Shown here one piece after another: positions 15,948 to 24,272 of a stretch of 64,000 nucleotides of DNA (its first letter is position 1; each line of letters starts with the position of its first letter). Origin of the DNA: UBA1172 sp002457135. Its GTDB lineage: Bacteria; Pseudomonadota; Alphaproteobacteria; Puniceispirillales; UBA1172. The notes beneath the pieces were generated by a model. It searched no databases, was not told where the DNA came from, and saw only the letters and a program-made list of their open reading frames with translations. Position numbers and translations under genes: made by a program. The DNA lies in the NCBI GenBank assembly GCA_965660935.1, contig CBFIBR010000008.1, positions 1-64,000 on the forward strand, read 5' to 3'.

Positions 15948-17168
15948 ATGACATCAATTTTCCCGCCTCTTTCGTTCCTGAAGACGCAATGGACCTTCCT
16001 GCTTTTCGGGTTCCTTCTGGCGTTTTTCTCCTCCCCCGGGCAGACGTTTTTCATCTCTCTTTTCTCCGGCCATATCCGTGATGAGCTGGGCCTCAGCCAT
16101 GGGGAGTTTGGCAATATCTACGCTGCCGGTACCCTTGTCAGCGCGGTCTGCCTGATCCCGGCGGGGCGGCTGGTGGATGTCATGCGGCTCAGGCATATTG
16201 CGCTGCTGATCATCATCGGGCTGGGGGCGGCGGCGTTATTCTTTTCAACCATAACCTCGGTGATGACGCTGGCAGTCGGGGTGTTCCTGCTGCGCTTTAC
16301 CGGCCAGGGGATGATGACGCATCTCTATTCAACCGCCATGACCCGCCGTTATGTTGCCGAACGTGGCCGGGCGCTGGCGGTGGCGGTGCTGGGGCATCCG
16401 GTTTCCGAATTTTCCATGCCGGTCTTCGCGCTGCTGATGCTGGCAATGATGGAATGGCAACAGGTCTGGATGATCACCGGGCTGATAGCCTGGGCCATCA
16501 TGATCCCGGCCGCGATTATCTTTACCCGCCGCATCAGGGGTCAGGATGGTGAAGGGCTGGAAGGCACCAATACCGCTGGCCGTGACGGGTTGCACTGGAC
16601 CCGGCGGGAAATGCTGATGCACTGGCGGTTCTGGATGCTCTGCGGCATTGTCATTGCCCCTGCCTTCACCGCCACCGGAATGCTGTTCCACCAGATCCAT
16701 TTTGCTGAAATCAAATCCATCCCGCTGCCGCAATGGATCAGCGGATACGTCTTTTACGCTGTCATGAACATCATCGGCTCTTTCATCGGCGGGGCGTTGA
16801 TAGACCGGTTCTCTGCCTCCAGGATTGCGCCACTGGTGGTGGCCAATCTTGCCGCTGTGCCGCTGATGCTGTTTTTCGCCGCCCCCGGGGTCATGGTGTT
16901 TGCCTTTTTCATCGTCTTTGGCCTGACCCAGGGCATGGTCTACACATCATCAGCACCGCTTTTTGCCGAAATTTACGGCACCAGGCATCTCGGCGGCATC
17001 AAGGCGATTGCCCAGGCTCTGATGGTTTTTGCCTCGGCCCTGTCGCCTGCATTGCTGGGCTATATGATTGACGCGGGCGCAGGCCTGACCGCGCTGCTGG
17101 TTGTTCTTGGCTCCATCCCTCTTATATCTGGAATAATGGGGTTCATCGCCATTCAGGCCCGCAACTAG
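15948..17168 (+). CDS. MFS transporter
   Basis: A 406-aa major facilitator with about twelve hydrophobic helices. The loop-2/3-like segment GRLVDVMRLRH and the duplicate GGALIDRFSASR fit MFS signatures. The second half (LFAEIYGTRHLGGIKAIAQA) resembles monocarboxylate or oxalate/formate-type carriers. Substrate is not predictable. The ATG follows GCAGGACCCG, and the gene is 74 bp downstream of glutamate dehydrogenase on the same strand. Confidence 0.85.
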   Translation: MTSIFPPLSFLKTQWTFLLFGFLLAFFSSPGQTFFISLFSGHIRDELGLSHGEFGNIYAAGTLVSAVCLIPAGRLVDVMRLRHIALLIIIGLGAAALFFSTITSVMTLAVGVFLLRFTGQGMMTHLYSTAMTRRYVAERGRALAVAVLGHPVSEFSMPVFALLMLAMMEWQQVWMITGLIAWAIMIPAAIIFTRRIRGQDGEGLEGTNTAGRDGLHWTRREMLMHWRFWMLCGIVIAPAFTATGMLFHQIHFAEIKSIPLPQWISGYVFYAVMNIIGSFIGGALIDRFSASRIAPLVVANLAAVPLMLFFAAPGVMVFAFFIVFGLTQGMVYTSSAPLFAEIYGTRHLGGIKAIAQALMVFASALSPALLGYMIDAGAGLTALLVVLGSIPLISGIMGFIAIQARN

Positions 17169-17205
17169 GCCGCCTCTGGCCCCCCGCCTAGAAAGAGACA
17201 ACACC

Positions 17206-17706
17206 ATGCGATTGCCCTCTCTGATCCTGATGCTGCTGATTATGGCCGGTTATACCGGCTATGCCCATGCCAGCACGTTCTGGGAGGGGCTGTGGTTCGA
17301 ATGCGAATTTGCCGGCCGCACGGCACCACCGGCTGATGGTTGCGCCATGCTGGATGATGACGGGTTTATCTTCAGCGCGGGTCAGGTCACCCATGTCAAG
17401 GTGAGGGACAGTGTTGAAACCGATGCCTGCAAGAAACAGCGGGCAGGCCAGTGTTTCCGGGCAGATGCCCCGTCCATCTCCATCAGCGTTGATCGCAAGG
17501 GCAAGGCCGAGTTCACCGATACAACCCTTGGCATCCGGTTTCTGGGATGCACCCAGATTTTCCATAAAACCGATATAAATTCCGATAGGAATACCGATGG
17601 GGCGACATTTGTTGAAGCGCGCCCCGATGATAAAAGATGCTATTGGGCGGGTGAAAAACACTTTTACCTGCGGCGTTACCTGGGGGAGGTCAAGACCATT
17701 GAGTGA
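17206..17706 (+). CDS. Secreted Cys-containing protein, unrecognised
   Basis: A 166-aa protein with a clear N-terminal signal peptide (LILMLLIMAGYTGYAHA, cleavage likely after AHA). The mature part has six Cys (in FECEF, DGCAM, DACKK, GQCFR, FLGCT, KRCYW), consistent with periplasmic disulfides. I do not recognise the family. AAAGAGA precedes the ATG, and the 3' end overlaps the ygfZ start by 8 bp, indicating coupled translation. A link in function to YgfZ is not implied. Confidence 0.7.
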   Translation: MRLPSLILMLLIMAGYTGYAHASTFWEGLWFECEFAGRTAPPADGCAMLDDDGFIFSAGQVTHVKVRDSVETDACKKQRAGQCFRADAPSISISVDRKGKAEFTDTTLGIRFLGCTQIFHKTDINSDRNTDGATFVEARPDDKRCYWAGEKHFYLRRYLGEVKTIE

Positions 17707-18526
17707 AGCTGTTTTCCATGCCCTGACCGGGCGCGCGCTGATCAGGCTTGATGGCGATGAGACCGCTGATTTTCTGCAAGACCTGATCACCGCCAGCGTC
17801 ACTGATCTGGCCCCGGGTTCGGTGCGTCAGGCGGCGTTGCTGACCCCGCAGGGCCGTATCCTTGTTGACCTGCTGATCAGCCATGATGAAACCGGGTTTA
17901 CCCTTGAATGCGACCGCAGCCAGCGCGATGGCCTGGCCCGTAAACTGAAGCTCTACCGGCTTCGCCGCGCCATTGACATTACCCTTGATGACCGGGCTGT
18001 TCACGCTGTTGAGGGGGGGTGTGACGGTATCCTCACCGACCCGCGATTTCCCATCCCGGTTGGCCGTCTCTACGGTGATGCCCCGGCTGAACCCACGGCG
18101 GATGCCGATCAGTGGAGGAGGCTGCGCTGGCATCACGGCATCGCCGAGGGTGAGGCCGAACTGCCCCCTGAAAAGGCCCTGCCGCTTGAATGCAGGCTTG
18201 ATCTCGATGACGGTATCAGTTTTGAGAAGGGCTGTTATATCGGCCAGGAAGTCACGGCCAGAACACGCTATCGCGGGCTGGTCAAACGCAGTTACGCGCC
18301 GGTGCGCATTGATGGGGCGATCACCGCGCCTGCGACGATCAAGGTCGATGGGCGTGATGCCGGAACCGTTTTCGCCGCGCTGCCGGATGGTGACGGCATG
18401 CTCGGGCTTGCCAGTATCCGGCTGGAATACCTGCATGATGATGACGCAAGCCTGATGGCTGATGACACGAGGCTGGAGCCGTTCCTGCCGGAACGCTTGC
18501 TGCCCCTCCCCGGCGGAAAAGACTAG
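17699..18526 (+). CDS. ygfZ: YgfZ/GcvT-like folate-binding protein
   Basis: A tRNA-modifying/Fe-S-cluster repair protein of the YgfZ (IBA57-like) family that uses tetrahydrofolate. The diagnostic motif FEKGCYIGQEVTARTRY with the conserved Cys is present at about residues 178-194. The N-terminal ALIRLDGDETADFLQDLIT is also typical. The best start is TTG 17699, with GGGGGAGG about 9 bp upstream; ATG 17597 would add residues that read an overlapping gene out of frame. Length is 275 aa from TTG, close to the family. Confidence 0.9.
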   Translation: MSEAVFHALTGRALIRLDGDETADFLQDLITASVTDLAPGSVRQAALLTPQGRILVDLLISHDETGFTLECDRSQRDGLARKLKLYRLRRAIDITLDDRAVHAVEGGCDGILTDPRFPIPVGRLYGDAPAEPTADADQWRRLRWHHGIAEGEAELPPEKALPLECRLDLDDGISFEKGCYIGQEVTARTRYRGLVKRSYAPVRIDGAITAPATIKVDGRDAGTVFAALPDGDGMLGLASIRLEYLHDDDASLMADDTRLEPFLPERLLPLPGGKD

Positions 18527-18556
18527 GCCTGCTATCGCCCTGAATTAAGTGATTTT

Positions 18557-19339
18557 TTATTGAGCCGTCCAGGCCCCGTCAATGGGGAGCGCCGCGCCAT
18601 TAAAGCTCGCGCCCGCGCTGGATGTGATCAGGAAATCGGCAAATTCGGCGATCTGTTCAATGGAAACAAATTCCCCCGATGGCTGGCGTTCGATGACCAG
18701 CGCCCGGGCCTCCTCCTGACGGGATGTCCCTTTTGCTTCCATTCTGGCTTCGATCTGGGCCTCCACCAGCGGTGTGCGGACCCAGCCCGGGCAGATGGCG
18801 TTGCAGGTGATGCCATCGGTTGCGGCCTCCAGCGCGATGCTGCGGGTCAACCCGACCAGCCCGTGCTTGGCCGCTGAATAGGCGCTTTTCCCTGCCGAGG
18901 CGATCAGCCCGTGGGTTGATGCGATATTGACGATCCGGCCAAAGCCGCGCTCCCGCATGCCCGGGATGACCGCGGCAATGGTATGAAAACTCGCGCTCAG
19001 ATTAATGGCGATCACATCATCCCATTTTTCGGTGGGGAATTCCTCAACAGGGGCAACAAACTGTATCCCGGCATTATTGACCAGCCCGTCAATGCGCCCG
19101 AAATCAGCTTCGGCCGATTGCATCATGGCGCGGATATCCTGCGGCTTGCGCATATCGGCATCATAATACCGGCATTCGGGCGCCCCGGCATCGGTCAGCG
19201 CGGCCTTGACCTCATCAACCCGGGCCGCATCAGCCAGCCCGTTAAAGGCGATGCTATGCCCGGCCGCGGCCATGCGGCTGGCGATACCGAAACCGATACC
19301 GCTGGTGGCACCGGTGATAAAAAGGGTGAGGCTGTCCAT
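18557..19339 (-). CDS. bdhA: 3-hydroxybutyrate dehydrogenase (SDR family)
   Basis: A 260-aa short-chain dehydrogenase. NAD-binding TGATSGIGFGIA, the NNAGIQFVAPVEEFP segment, catalytic Ser in IASTHGLIAS and YSAAKHG give the Ser-Tyr-Lys set. The CPGWVRTPLVEAQIEARM segment is characteristic of D-3-hydroxybutyrate dehydrogenases. It would oxidise 3-hydroxybutyrate to acetoacetate, which the acetoacetyl-CoA synthetase at the window end could activate. It converges on ygfZ from the opposite strand. Confidence 0.9.
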   Translation of the reverse strand: MDSLTLFITGATSGIGFGIASRMAAAGHSIAFNGLADAARVDEVKAALTDAGAPECRYYDADMRKPQDIRAMMQSAEADFGRIDGLVNNAGIQFVAPVEEFPTEKWDDVIAINLSASFHTIAAVIPGMRERGFGRIVNIASTHGLIASAGKSAYSAAKHGLVGLTRSIALEAATDGITCNAICPGWVRTPLVEAQIEARMEAKGTSRQEEARALVIERQPSGEFVSIEQIAEFADFLITSSAGASFNGAALPIDGAWTAQ

Positions 19340-19375
19340 GGTGTTTCAACTTTCGTTATTGGCTGGATTTTCGGG

Positions 19376-19555
19376 TTATTTTTTAAAGAGATCATCCGCC
19401 GCAGCGCGGACCGACTGTTTCCCCGACAGCACGGCATCAATGCGGTCTATTTCCGCTTTCAGCCGGTCGCGGTAGGCGTTGAGGTCCTCAACATTCCAGC
19501 GTTCCATATCCGCAGGACGGCCGGATGGCTTGAGCTTTTCAATCTCGTCTTCCAT
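19376..19555 (-). CDS. DUF1192 family small protein
   Basis: A 59-aa protein starting at ATG 19555, set by AAGGAGG five bases upstream. MSVEDL-like content (WNVEDLNAYRDRLKAEIDRI) and the C-terminal SVRAAADDLFKK are typical of DUF1192, a small alphaproteobacterial coiled-coil family of unknown function. The frame is open further upstream but lacks a ribosome-binding site there. Confidence 0.85.
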   Translation of the reverse strand: MEDEIEKLKPSGRPADMERWNVEDLNAYRDRLKAEIDRIDAVLSGKQSVRAAADDLFKK

Positions 19556-19618
19556 CATCTCCTCCTTCATCGTCTTTTTTATCATACGAAGCCGGTATCG
19601 CTTTGCAATCCGCAATGT

Positions 19619-19647
19619 TTGCAAAATCCTGACGCAATCATTATATA
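19619..19647 (+). promoter_or_regulatory. Candidate sigma-70 promoter for trcR
   Basis: TTGCAA (19619-19624), a 17-bp spacer and TATATA (19642-19647) lie about 70 bp upstream of trcR on its strand. The region between promoter and gene holds no reading frame. Prediction is from consensus only. Confidence 0.5.
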
Positions 19648-19717
19648 GATCATTGTATTGATTTGATAACGGCCCAGGGGCCGCCGGTCGCGGATCGGAA
19701 ACACCTCAGGAGAAATG

Positions 19718-20284
19718 ATGGCTGACCTGCTTATGCCCAAGGCAACCGCTGTTTGGTTGATTGACAATACCGCACTGACGTTTGAGCAGATTGCGGATTT
19801 TTGCTCATTGCATGAACTGGAAGTCCAGGCCATTGCCGATGGCGATGTCGGCGCTGGCATTCAGGGCTATAATCCTGTGCTTAACAGCCAGCTCAGCGAT
19901 GAAGAAATCAAGCGTTGTGAGGAAGACCCATCGGCGCGTCTTGTCCGCTCGACCACCGATCTGCCTGAACCGACACGCCGCACCAAGGGGCCGCGCTACG
20001 TTCCGGTCAACCGCCGTTCCGATAAACCCGATGCCATCGCCTGGATCGTCAAGCATCATCCTGACATGAAGGATAGCCAGATTTCAAAACTGATCGGCAC
20101 CACCAAGGAAACGATTGGCAAGATCAGGGACCGTTCGCACTGGAACATCACCAACATCACCGCCAAGCATCCCGTCATGCTGGGGCTGTGCAGCCAGGCT
20201 GATCTCAACACAGCGATTGAAAAATCAGGTGGCCAGGCCGCCACAACGGTGGATCAGGTCAGCAGCATCAATGAGATGCCGTAA
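19718..20284 (+). CDS. trcR: TrcR/DUF1013 cell-cycle regulator family protein
   Basis: A 188-aa protein of the DUF1013 family, annotated in alphaproteobacteria as cell-cycle transcriptional regulator TrcR. It begins MADLLMPKATAVWLIDNTAL with an HTH-like N-terminal stretch (LTFEQIADFCSLHELEVQAI) and has a second HTH-like region near DSQISKLIGTTKETIGKIR. ATG 19718 is seven bases after AGGAG; ATG 19715 is the alternative. It has its own candidate promoter and ends in a bidirectional terminator. Regulatory targets cannot be deduced. Confidence 0.85.
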   Translation: MADLLMPKATAVWLIDNTALTFEQIADFCSLHELEVQAIADGDVGAGIQGYNPVLNSQLSDEEIKRCEEDPSARLVRSTTDLPEPTRRTKGPRYVPVNRRSDKPDAIAWIVKHHPDMKDSQISKLIGTTKETIGKIRDRSHWNITNITAKHPVMLGLCSQADLNTAIEKSGGQAATTVDQVSSINEMP

Positions 20285-20326
20285 CCTGAACCCTTGAACC
20301 TGAATACTTGAACCTGAACACTTGCA
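20285..20326 (+). repeat. 14-bp tandem repeat directly after trcR stop
   Basis: Three 14-nt units (CCTGAACCCTTGAA, CCTGAATACTTGAA, CCTGAACACTTGCA) start at the base after TAA. The period and the TTGAACCTG junction sequence match the hemY-end repeat. Confidence 0.88.
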
Positions 20327-20334
20327 TCAGGCAT

Positions 20335-20370
20335 TAAAAAAGGGGGTCAGAAGCCCCCTTTAATTTTACC
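20335..20370. terminator. Bidirectional intrinsic terminator between trcR and prpE
   Basis: Stem AAAGGGGG / CCCCCTTT around a 7-nt loop, with an A-run on the left and TTTAATTTT on the right. It can stop both trcR (+) and prpE (-). Confidence 0.85.
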
Positions 20371-20407
20371 TTAAACCGGTTCTTTCAGGCCTATTCAGCT
20401 TTAGGCC

Positions 20408-22309
20408 CTATTCACTTTTTGGATAGCCGATGGATTGCAACGCAATCGTGATTTCATCGAGAATGGCCGGATCATCGATTGTCGCCGGGAACGGGTATTC
20501 CTCCCCATCGGCAATTTTCTTCATCGTGCCACGCAGGATTTTGCCTGATCGCGTCTTTGGCAGACGCTGAATGATGACGGCCTGACGAAACGCCGCCACC
20601 GGGCCGATTGTATTCCGCACGGACTGCACCACCTCAGCCACGATCGTGTCACCGGCACGGTCAACACCGCTTTTCAGCACAAGGAAGCCAAGCGGCACCT
20701 GACCCTTGAGCGCGTCGGCAACCCCGACCACGGCGCATTCGGCCACATCAGGATGACCGGACAGGACCTCTTCCATACCGCCGGTGGAAAGCCTGTGGCC
20801 CGCCACGTTGATAATGTCATCAGTGCGCGCCATCACAAAGATATAGCCATCGTCATCAATATACCCGGCATCACCGGTTTTATAATAGCCCGGGAATTCG
20901 GCCATGTAGCTTTCAACATAGCGATCATCATTGTTCCACAGGGTCGGCAGGCAACCCGGCGGCATCGGCAATTTCACCACGATGGAGCCAATCTCACCGG
21001 CTGGCACCGGCCCCCCGGCAGCATCAACAACCTCAACCGTCCAGCCCGGCACAGCCCGGCCCGGGCTGCCGACCCGGATAGGGGTATCATCAATGCCGAG
21101 GCAGGTGGCCGCAATCGACCAGCCTGTTTCAGTCTGCCACCAGTGATCAATCACCGGCACACCAAGATGCTGGCCCGTCCATTCCAGGGTATCGGGATCA
21201 CAGCGTTCACCGGCCAGGAACTGGGCCCTGAAATGGCTCAGGTCATACTGCTCCAGCAATTTTGCATCGGGGTCTTCTTTCTTGATCGCCCTGATCGCGG
21301 TCGGGGCGGTGAACATGGCGGCAACCTTGTGTTCGGCAATAACCCGCCAGAATGCCCCGGCATCGGGTGTGCCCACGGGTTTGCCCTCATACATCACCGT
21401 GGTGCAGCCGGCAAAAAGCGGGGCGTAGACGATATAGGAATGCCCGACAACCCAGCCGATATCCGATGCTGTCCAGAAGACATCGCCGGGGTCCATGTCA
21501 TAAATCGCCTTCATCGACCATTTGAGCGCAACGATATGCGCCGCTGTCGACCGCACGACCCCTTTCGGGATACCGGTGGTCCCGGATGTATAGAGGATAT
21601 AACACGGATCAGCCCCATCAACCGGCACACAGTCAGCGGGTTCAACCCCGTCAATCGCATCATGCCAGTCAATATCACGGCCCTCGATCATCGAGGCCGT
21701 CACCTGGGGCCGTTGATAGAGAATGCAGGTTTCGGGTTTGTGTTCGCTCAGCTCAATGGCCCCATCGAGCAGCGGTTTGTATTCAACGATCCGGGTGGGT
21801 TCAATCCCGCAGGATGCCGTGACAATCATTTTGGGGGAGCAGTCATCAATCCGCTTGGCCAGCTCACTGGCGGCAAACCCGCCAAACACCACCGAATGGA
21901 TCGCACCGAGCCGCACCACCGCCAGCATGGCCACAATAGCCTCAGGGATCATCGGCATGTAGATGACAACGCGGTCACCCTTTTCCAGCCCCCTTGCCTT
22001 CAGCGCACCGGCAAAAGTGGCGACCTCATGGGTCAGCTCATTATAGGTATAGGTCCGGGTTGAATTGGTGATCGGGCTGTCATAAATCAGCGCCGCCTGC
22101 TCACCCCTGCCATCACGGATATGGCAATCGAGCGCGTTGTAGCAGGTGTTGATCTTGCCGCCCTCAAACCAGCGATAGAAAGGGGGGTTGTCATCGTTCA
22201 GGATGCGTTGAGGGGGTTCATCCCAGGCGATATCTTTCGCCAATTCACCCCAGAACGATACAAGATCGCTATTGGCCGCTTCATTGATGGCATCAAAACT
22301 ATTATTCAT
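20408..22309 (-). CDS. prpE: Propionyl-CoA synthetase
   Basis: A 633-aa ANL-superfamily acyl-CoA ligase. The P-loop motif YILYTSGTTGIPKGVVRS, HWWQTETGWSIA, GYYKTGDAGYIDDDGY and the lysine-acetylation motif PKTRSGKILRGTMKKIADG are present, the last ending EEYPFPATIDDP as in PrpE and unlike acetyl-CoA synthetases. Product propionyl-CoA would feed carboxylation and the methylmalonyl-CoA mutase encoded near 51-55 kb. Acetate or butyrate may also be used. It shares a terminator with trcR. Confidence 0.88.
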   Translation of the reverse strand: MNNSFDAINEAANSDLVSFWGELAKDIAWDEPPQRILNDDNPPFYRWFEGGKINTCYNALDCHIRDGRGEQAALIYDSPITNSTRTYTYNELTHEVATFAGALKARGLEKGDRVVIYMPMIPEAIVAMLAVVRLGAIHSVVFGGFAASELAKRIDDCSPKMIVTASCGIEPTRIVEYKPLLDGAIELSEHKPETCILYQRPQVTASMIEGRDIDWHDAIDGVEPADCVPVDGADPCYILYTSGTTGIPKGVVRSTAAHIVALKWSMKAIYDMDPGDVFWTASDIGWVVGHSYIVYAPLFAGCTTVMYEGKPVGTPDAGAFWRVIAEHKVAAMFTAPTAIRAIKKEDPDAKLLEQYDLSHFRAQFLAGERCDPDTLEWTGQHLGVPVIDHWWQTETGWSIAATCLGIDDTPIRVGSPGRAVPGWTVEVVDAAGGPVPAGEIGSIVVKLPMPPGCLPTLWNNDDRYVESYMAEFPGYYKTGDAGYIDDDGYIFVMARTDDIINVAGHRLSTGGMEEVLSGHPDVAECAVVGVADALKGQVPLGFLVLKSGVDRAGDTIVAEVVQSVRNTIGPVAAFRQAVIIQRLPKTRSGKILRGTMKKIADGEEYPFPATIDDPAILDEITIALQSIGYPKSE

Positions 22310-22415
22310 GGGTCAACCTATGCCTTATGGTATGGTATTCTCAGCGGATGTATGATGACGGTTTGATCATAGGGGTGCAACCCTATATTGAGATAATCAC
22401 AACAACAAGATCAGA

Positions 22416-22643
22416 TTGCCAGTGACTGAAAACAATAACATTTCTCATCAGCAAGCCATGCTTCGCCAGCAACTGGAACAGCTGACGATTGAGCATAGTG
22501 ACCTCAATGCCATCATCGAAGAGATGGTGACAAACCCGCTCACTGACATGATCCGTCTGCAACGCCTCAAGAAACGCAAGCTGGCCATCAAGGATGAAAT
22601 CCGTTCGATCCACCAGCGGCTGTTGCCAGATATCATCGCCTGA
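22416..22643 (+). CDS. YdcH/DUF465 family small protein
   Basis: A 75-aa helical protein with the DUF465 (YdcH) pattern: MLRQQLEQLTIEHSDLNAII and IRLQRLKKRKLAIKDEI. Function unknown. The start could be TTG 22416 or GTG 22422, and no strong ribosome-binding site separates them. It lies 35 bp upstream of purE on the same strand, a common arrangement in alphaproteobacteria. Confidence 0.85.
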   Translation: MPVTENNNISHQQAMLRQQLEQLTIEHSDLNAIIEEMVTNPLTDMIRLQRLKKRKLAIKDEIRSIHQRLLPDIIA

Positions 22644-22678
22644 TCTAGGATCGTCTTTTACCAATTTGAGATAGCATC

Positions 22679-23173
22679 ATGAGTGCGATTAAAGCGACAG
22701 TTGGCATTTGCATGGGCAGTCAATCGGACTGGCCGACAATGAAACACGCCGCCGATCTGCTGGATCATTTCGGCATCCCTTTTGAGAAGAAAATCACCTC
22801 TGCCCACCGCACCCCGAAACGCATGGCCGAATACGCTGATCATGCCCGTGACCGGGGGATAAGCATCATCATTGCCGGGGCTGGCGGTGCCGCGCATCTG
22901 CCGGGAATGCTGGCCGCCCATACCACGATCCCGGTCCTTGGCGTGCCGATTGAAAGCGCCGCGCTCAAGGGCATGGATTCGTTGCTGTCGATTGTCCAGA
23001 TGCCTGGCGGCGTGCCGGTCGGCACGTTTGCCATCGGCAAGGCCGGGGCCATTAACTCAGCCCTCATGGCGGTGAGTATCCTCAGCCTCAATGATGATGA
23101 TCTGGCCGCCGCGCTTGCCAACTGGCGAAACGCCCAGACCGCCAGCATCGCTGATGAGCCAACGGATGCCTGA
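22679..23173 (+). CDS. purE: N5-carboxyaminoimidazole ribonucleotide mutase
   Basis: Purine-pathway enzyme converting N5-CAIR to CAIR. Class I PurE motifs are complete: MGSQSDWPTMKHAADLL, TSAHRTPKRMAEYA with the catalytic His, GAGGAAHLPGMLAAHT and QMPGGVPVGTFAIGKAGA. Length (164 aa) is normal. It overlaps purK by a few bases and forms a purEK operon with ydcH in front. Confidence 0.98.
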   Translation: MSAIKATVGICMGSQSDWPTMKHAADLLDHFGIPFEKKITSAHRTPKRMAEYADHARDRGISIIIAGAGGAAHLPGMLAAHTTIPVLGVPIESAALKGMDSLLSIVQMPGGVPVGTFAIGKAGAINSALMAVSILSLNDDDLAAALANWRNAQTASIADEPTDA

Positions 23174-24260
23174 AGCCTCACTCTCCTCGCCTCTGCCTGA
23201 AGGATCTATTATCGGTATCCTCGGCGGTGGCCAGCTTGGCCGGATGACCGCCATTGCCGCGGCTGAACTTGGCTATCGGTGCCATGTCTATGCGCCTGAG
23301 GGTGATGCCCCGGCCTGTGATGTGGCGGCCTTTTCAACCCGTGCCGATTATGATGACGGGGCGGCACTGGCCGGTTTTGCCGCAGCGGTGGATACCGTCA
23401 CCAGCGAGTTTGAGAACGTCCCCGCCGAGGCCATGGAGGCGATTGCCCTTAACGCCCCTGTCAGCCCGGGTGCAGCGGCCTTGCGCACGGCCCAGCACCG
23501 GATTGCCGAAAAAACCCTGGCCCGGTCGCTGGGGATTGCCACCCCTGATTTCGCCCCTGTCAACAGGGCCAGTGATATCACAGCCCCGCTCAACGGGATG
23601 GCGCATGGCGCGATCCTGAAAACCTGCCGCCTCGGCTATGATGGCAAGGGCCAGGCCAGCATCAGCACAGCCGCCGAGGCCGAAGCCGCCTTTGACGGGC
23701 TGAAGAGCGATGACTGTATTCTGGAGGAGCGGATTGATTTTCAGGCTGAGGCCAGTTTCCTGATTGCCCGCAGTGCCGATGGCCGGATTGCGCATTTCCC
23801 GGCCACGATCAATGCCCATAAGGGCGGTATCCTTTCCACCTCCGTGGCACCGGCTGATGCTGAAACCCTGCCTCCCCCGCTGCTCCGCGCCGGGCAGGAT
23901 GCGGTAGAGGCGCTGGCCCGCCATCTTGAGCTTGTCGGCGTTCTGGCGATGGAGAGCTTCATTACCGGGTCTGGGCTGGTGTTCAATGAAATCGCACCCC
24001 GCCCGCATAATTCGTTCCACTGGACCATCGAAGGCGCGGAGACGAGCCAGTTTGCCCAGCTGGTGCGGGCGATCACCGGCCTGCCGCTCGGTTCAACCGG
24101 GGCGATGGGGCGTTGGCAGATGGATAATATCCTCGGTGAGGATATGGACAGGCTGGATGCCGCCATGGGTGAGGCCGGGGCCTTTATCCATCGTTACGGC
24201 AAAGCCGCGGCACGCCCAGGCCGCAAGATGGCGCATATCACCCGCCAGATCAGCGACTAG
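23166..24260 (+). CDS. purK: N5-carboxyaminoimidazole ribonucleotide synthase
   Basis: ATP-grasp enzyme making N5-CAIR from AIR, bicarbonate and ATP, substrate of the adjacent PurE. N-terminal IGILGGGQLGRMTAIAAAEL, EFENVPAEAME, ILKTCRLGYDGKGQ, and RPHNSFHWTIEGAETSQF are typical. The start is uncertain: ATG 23166 overlaps the purE stop, and ATG 23154 is equally in frame; neither has a strong ribosome-binding site. Confidence 0.96.
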   Translation: MPEASLSSPLPEGSIIGILGGGQLGRMTAIAAAELGYRCHVYAPEGDAPACDVAAFSTRADYDDGAALAGFAAAVDTVTSEFENVPAEAMEAIALNAPVSPGAAALRTAQHRIAEKTLARSLGIATPDFAPVNRASDITAPLNGMAHGAILKTCRLGYDGKGQASISTAAEAEAAFDGLKSDDCILEERIDFQAEASFLIARSADGRIAHFPATINAHKGGILSTSVAPADAETLPPPLLRAGQDAVEALARHLELVGVLAMESFITGSGLVFNEIAPRPHNSFHWTIEGAETSQFAQLVRAITGLPLGSTGAMGRWQMDNILGEDMDRLDAAMGEAGAFIHRYGKAAARPGRKMAHITRQISD

Positions 24261-24272
24261 GCCCACGGCCGG

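Noticed and set aside
20753..22063. 436-codon plus-strand open frame opposite prpE
   Set aside because: It is the antisense shadow of prpE; composition is His/Pro/Arg-rich and it has no recognisable motif.
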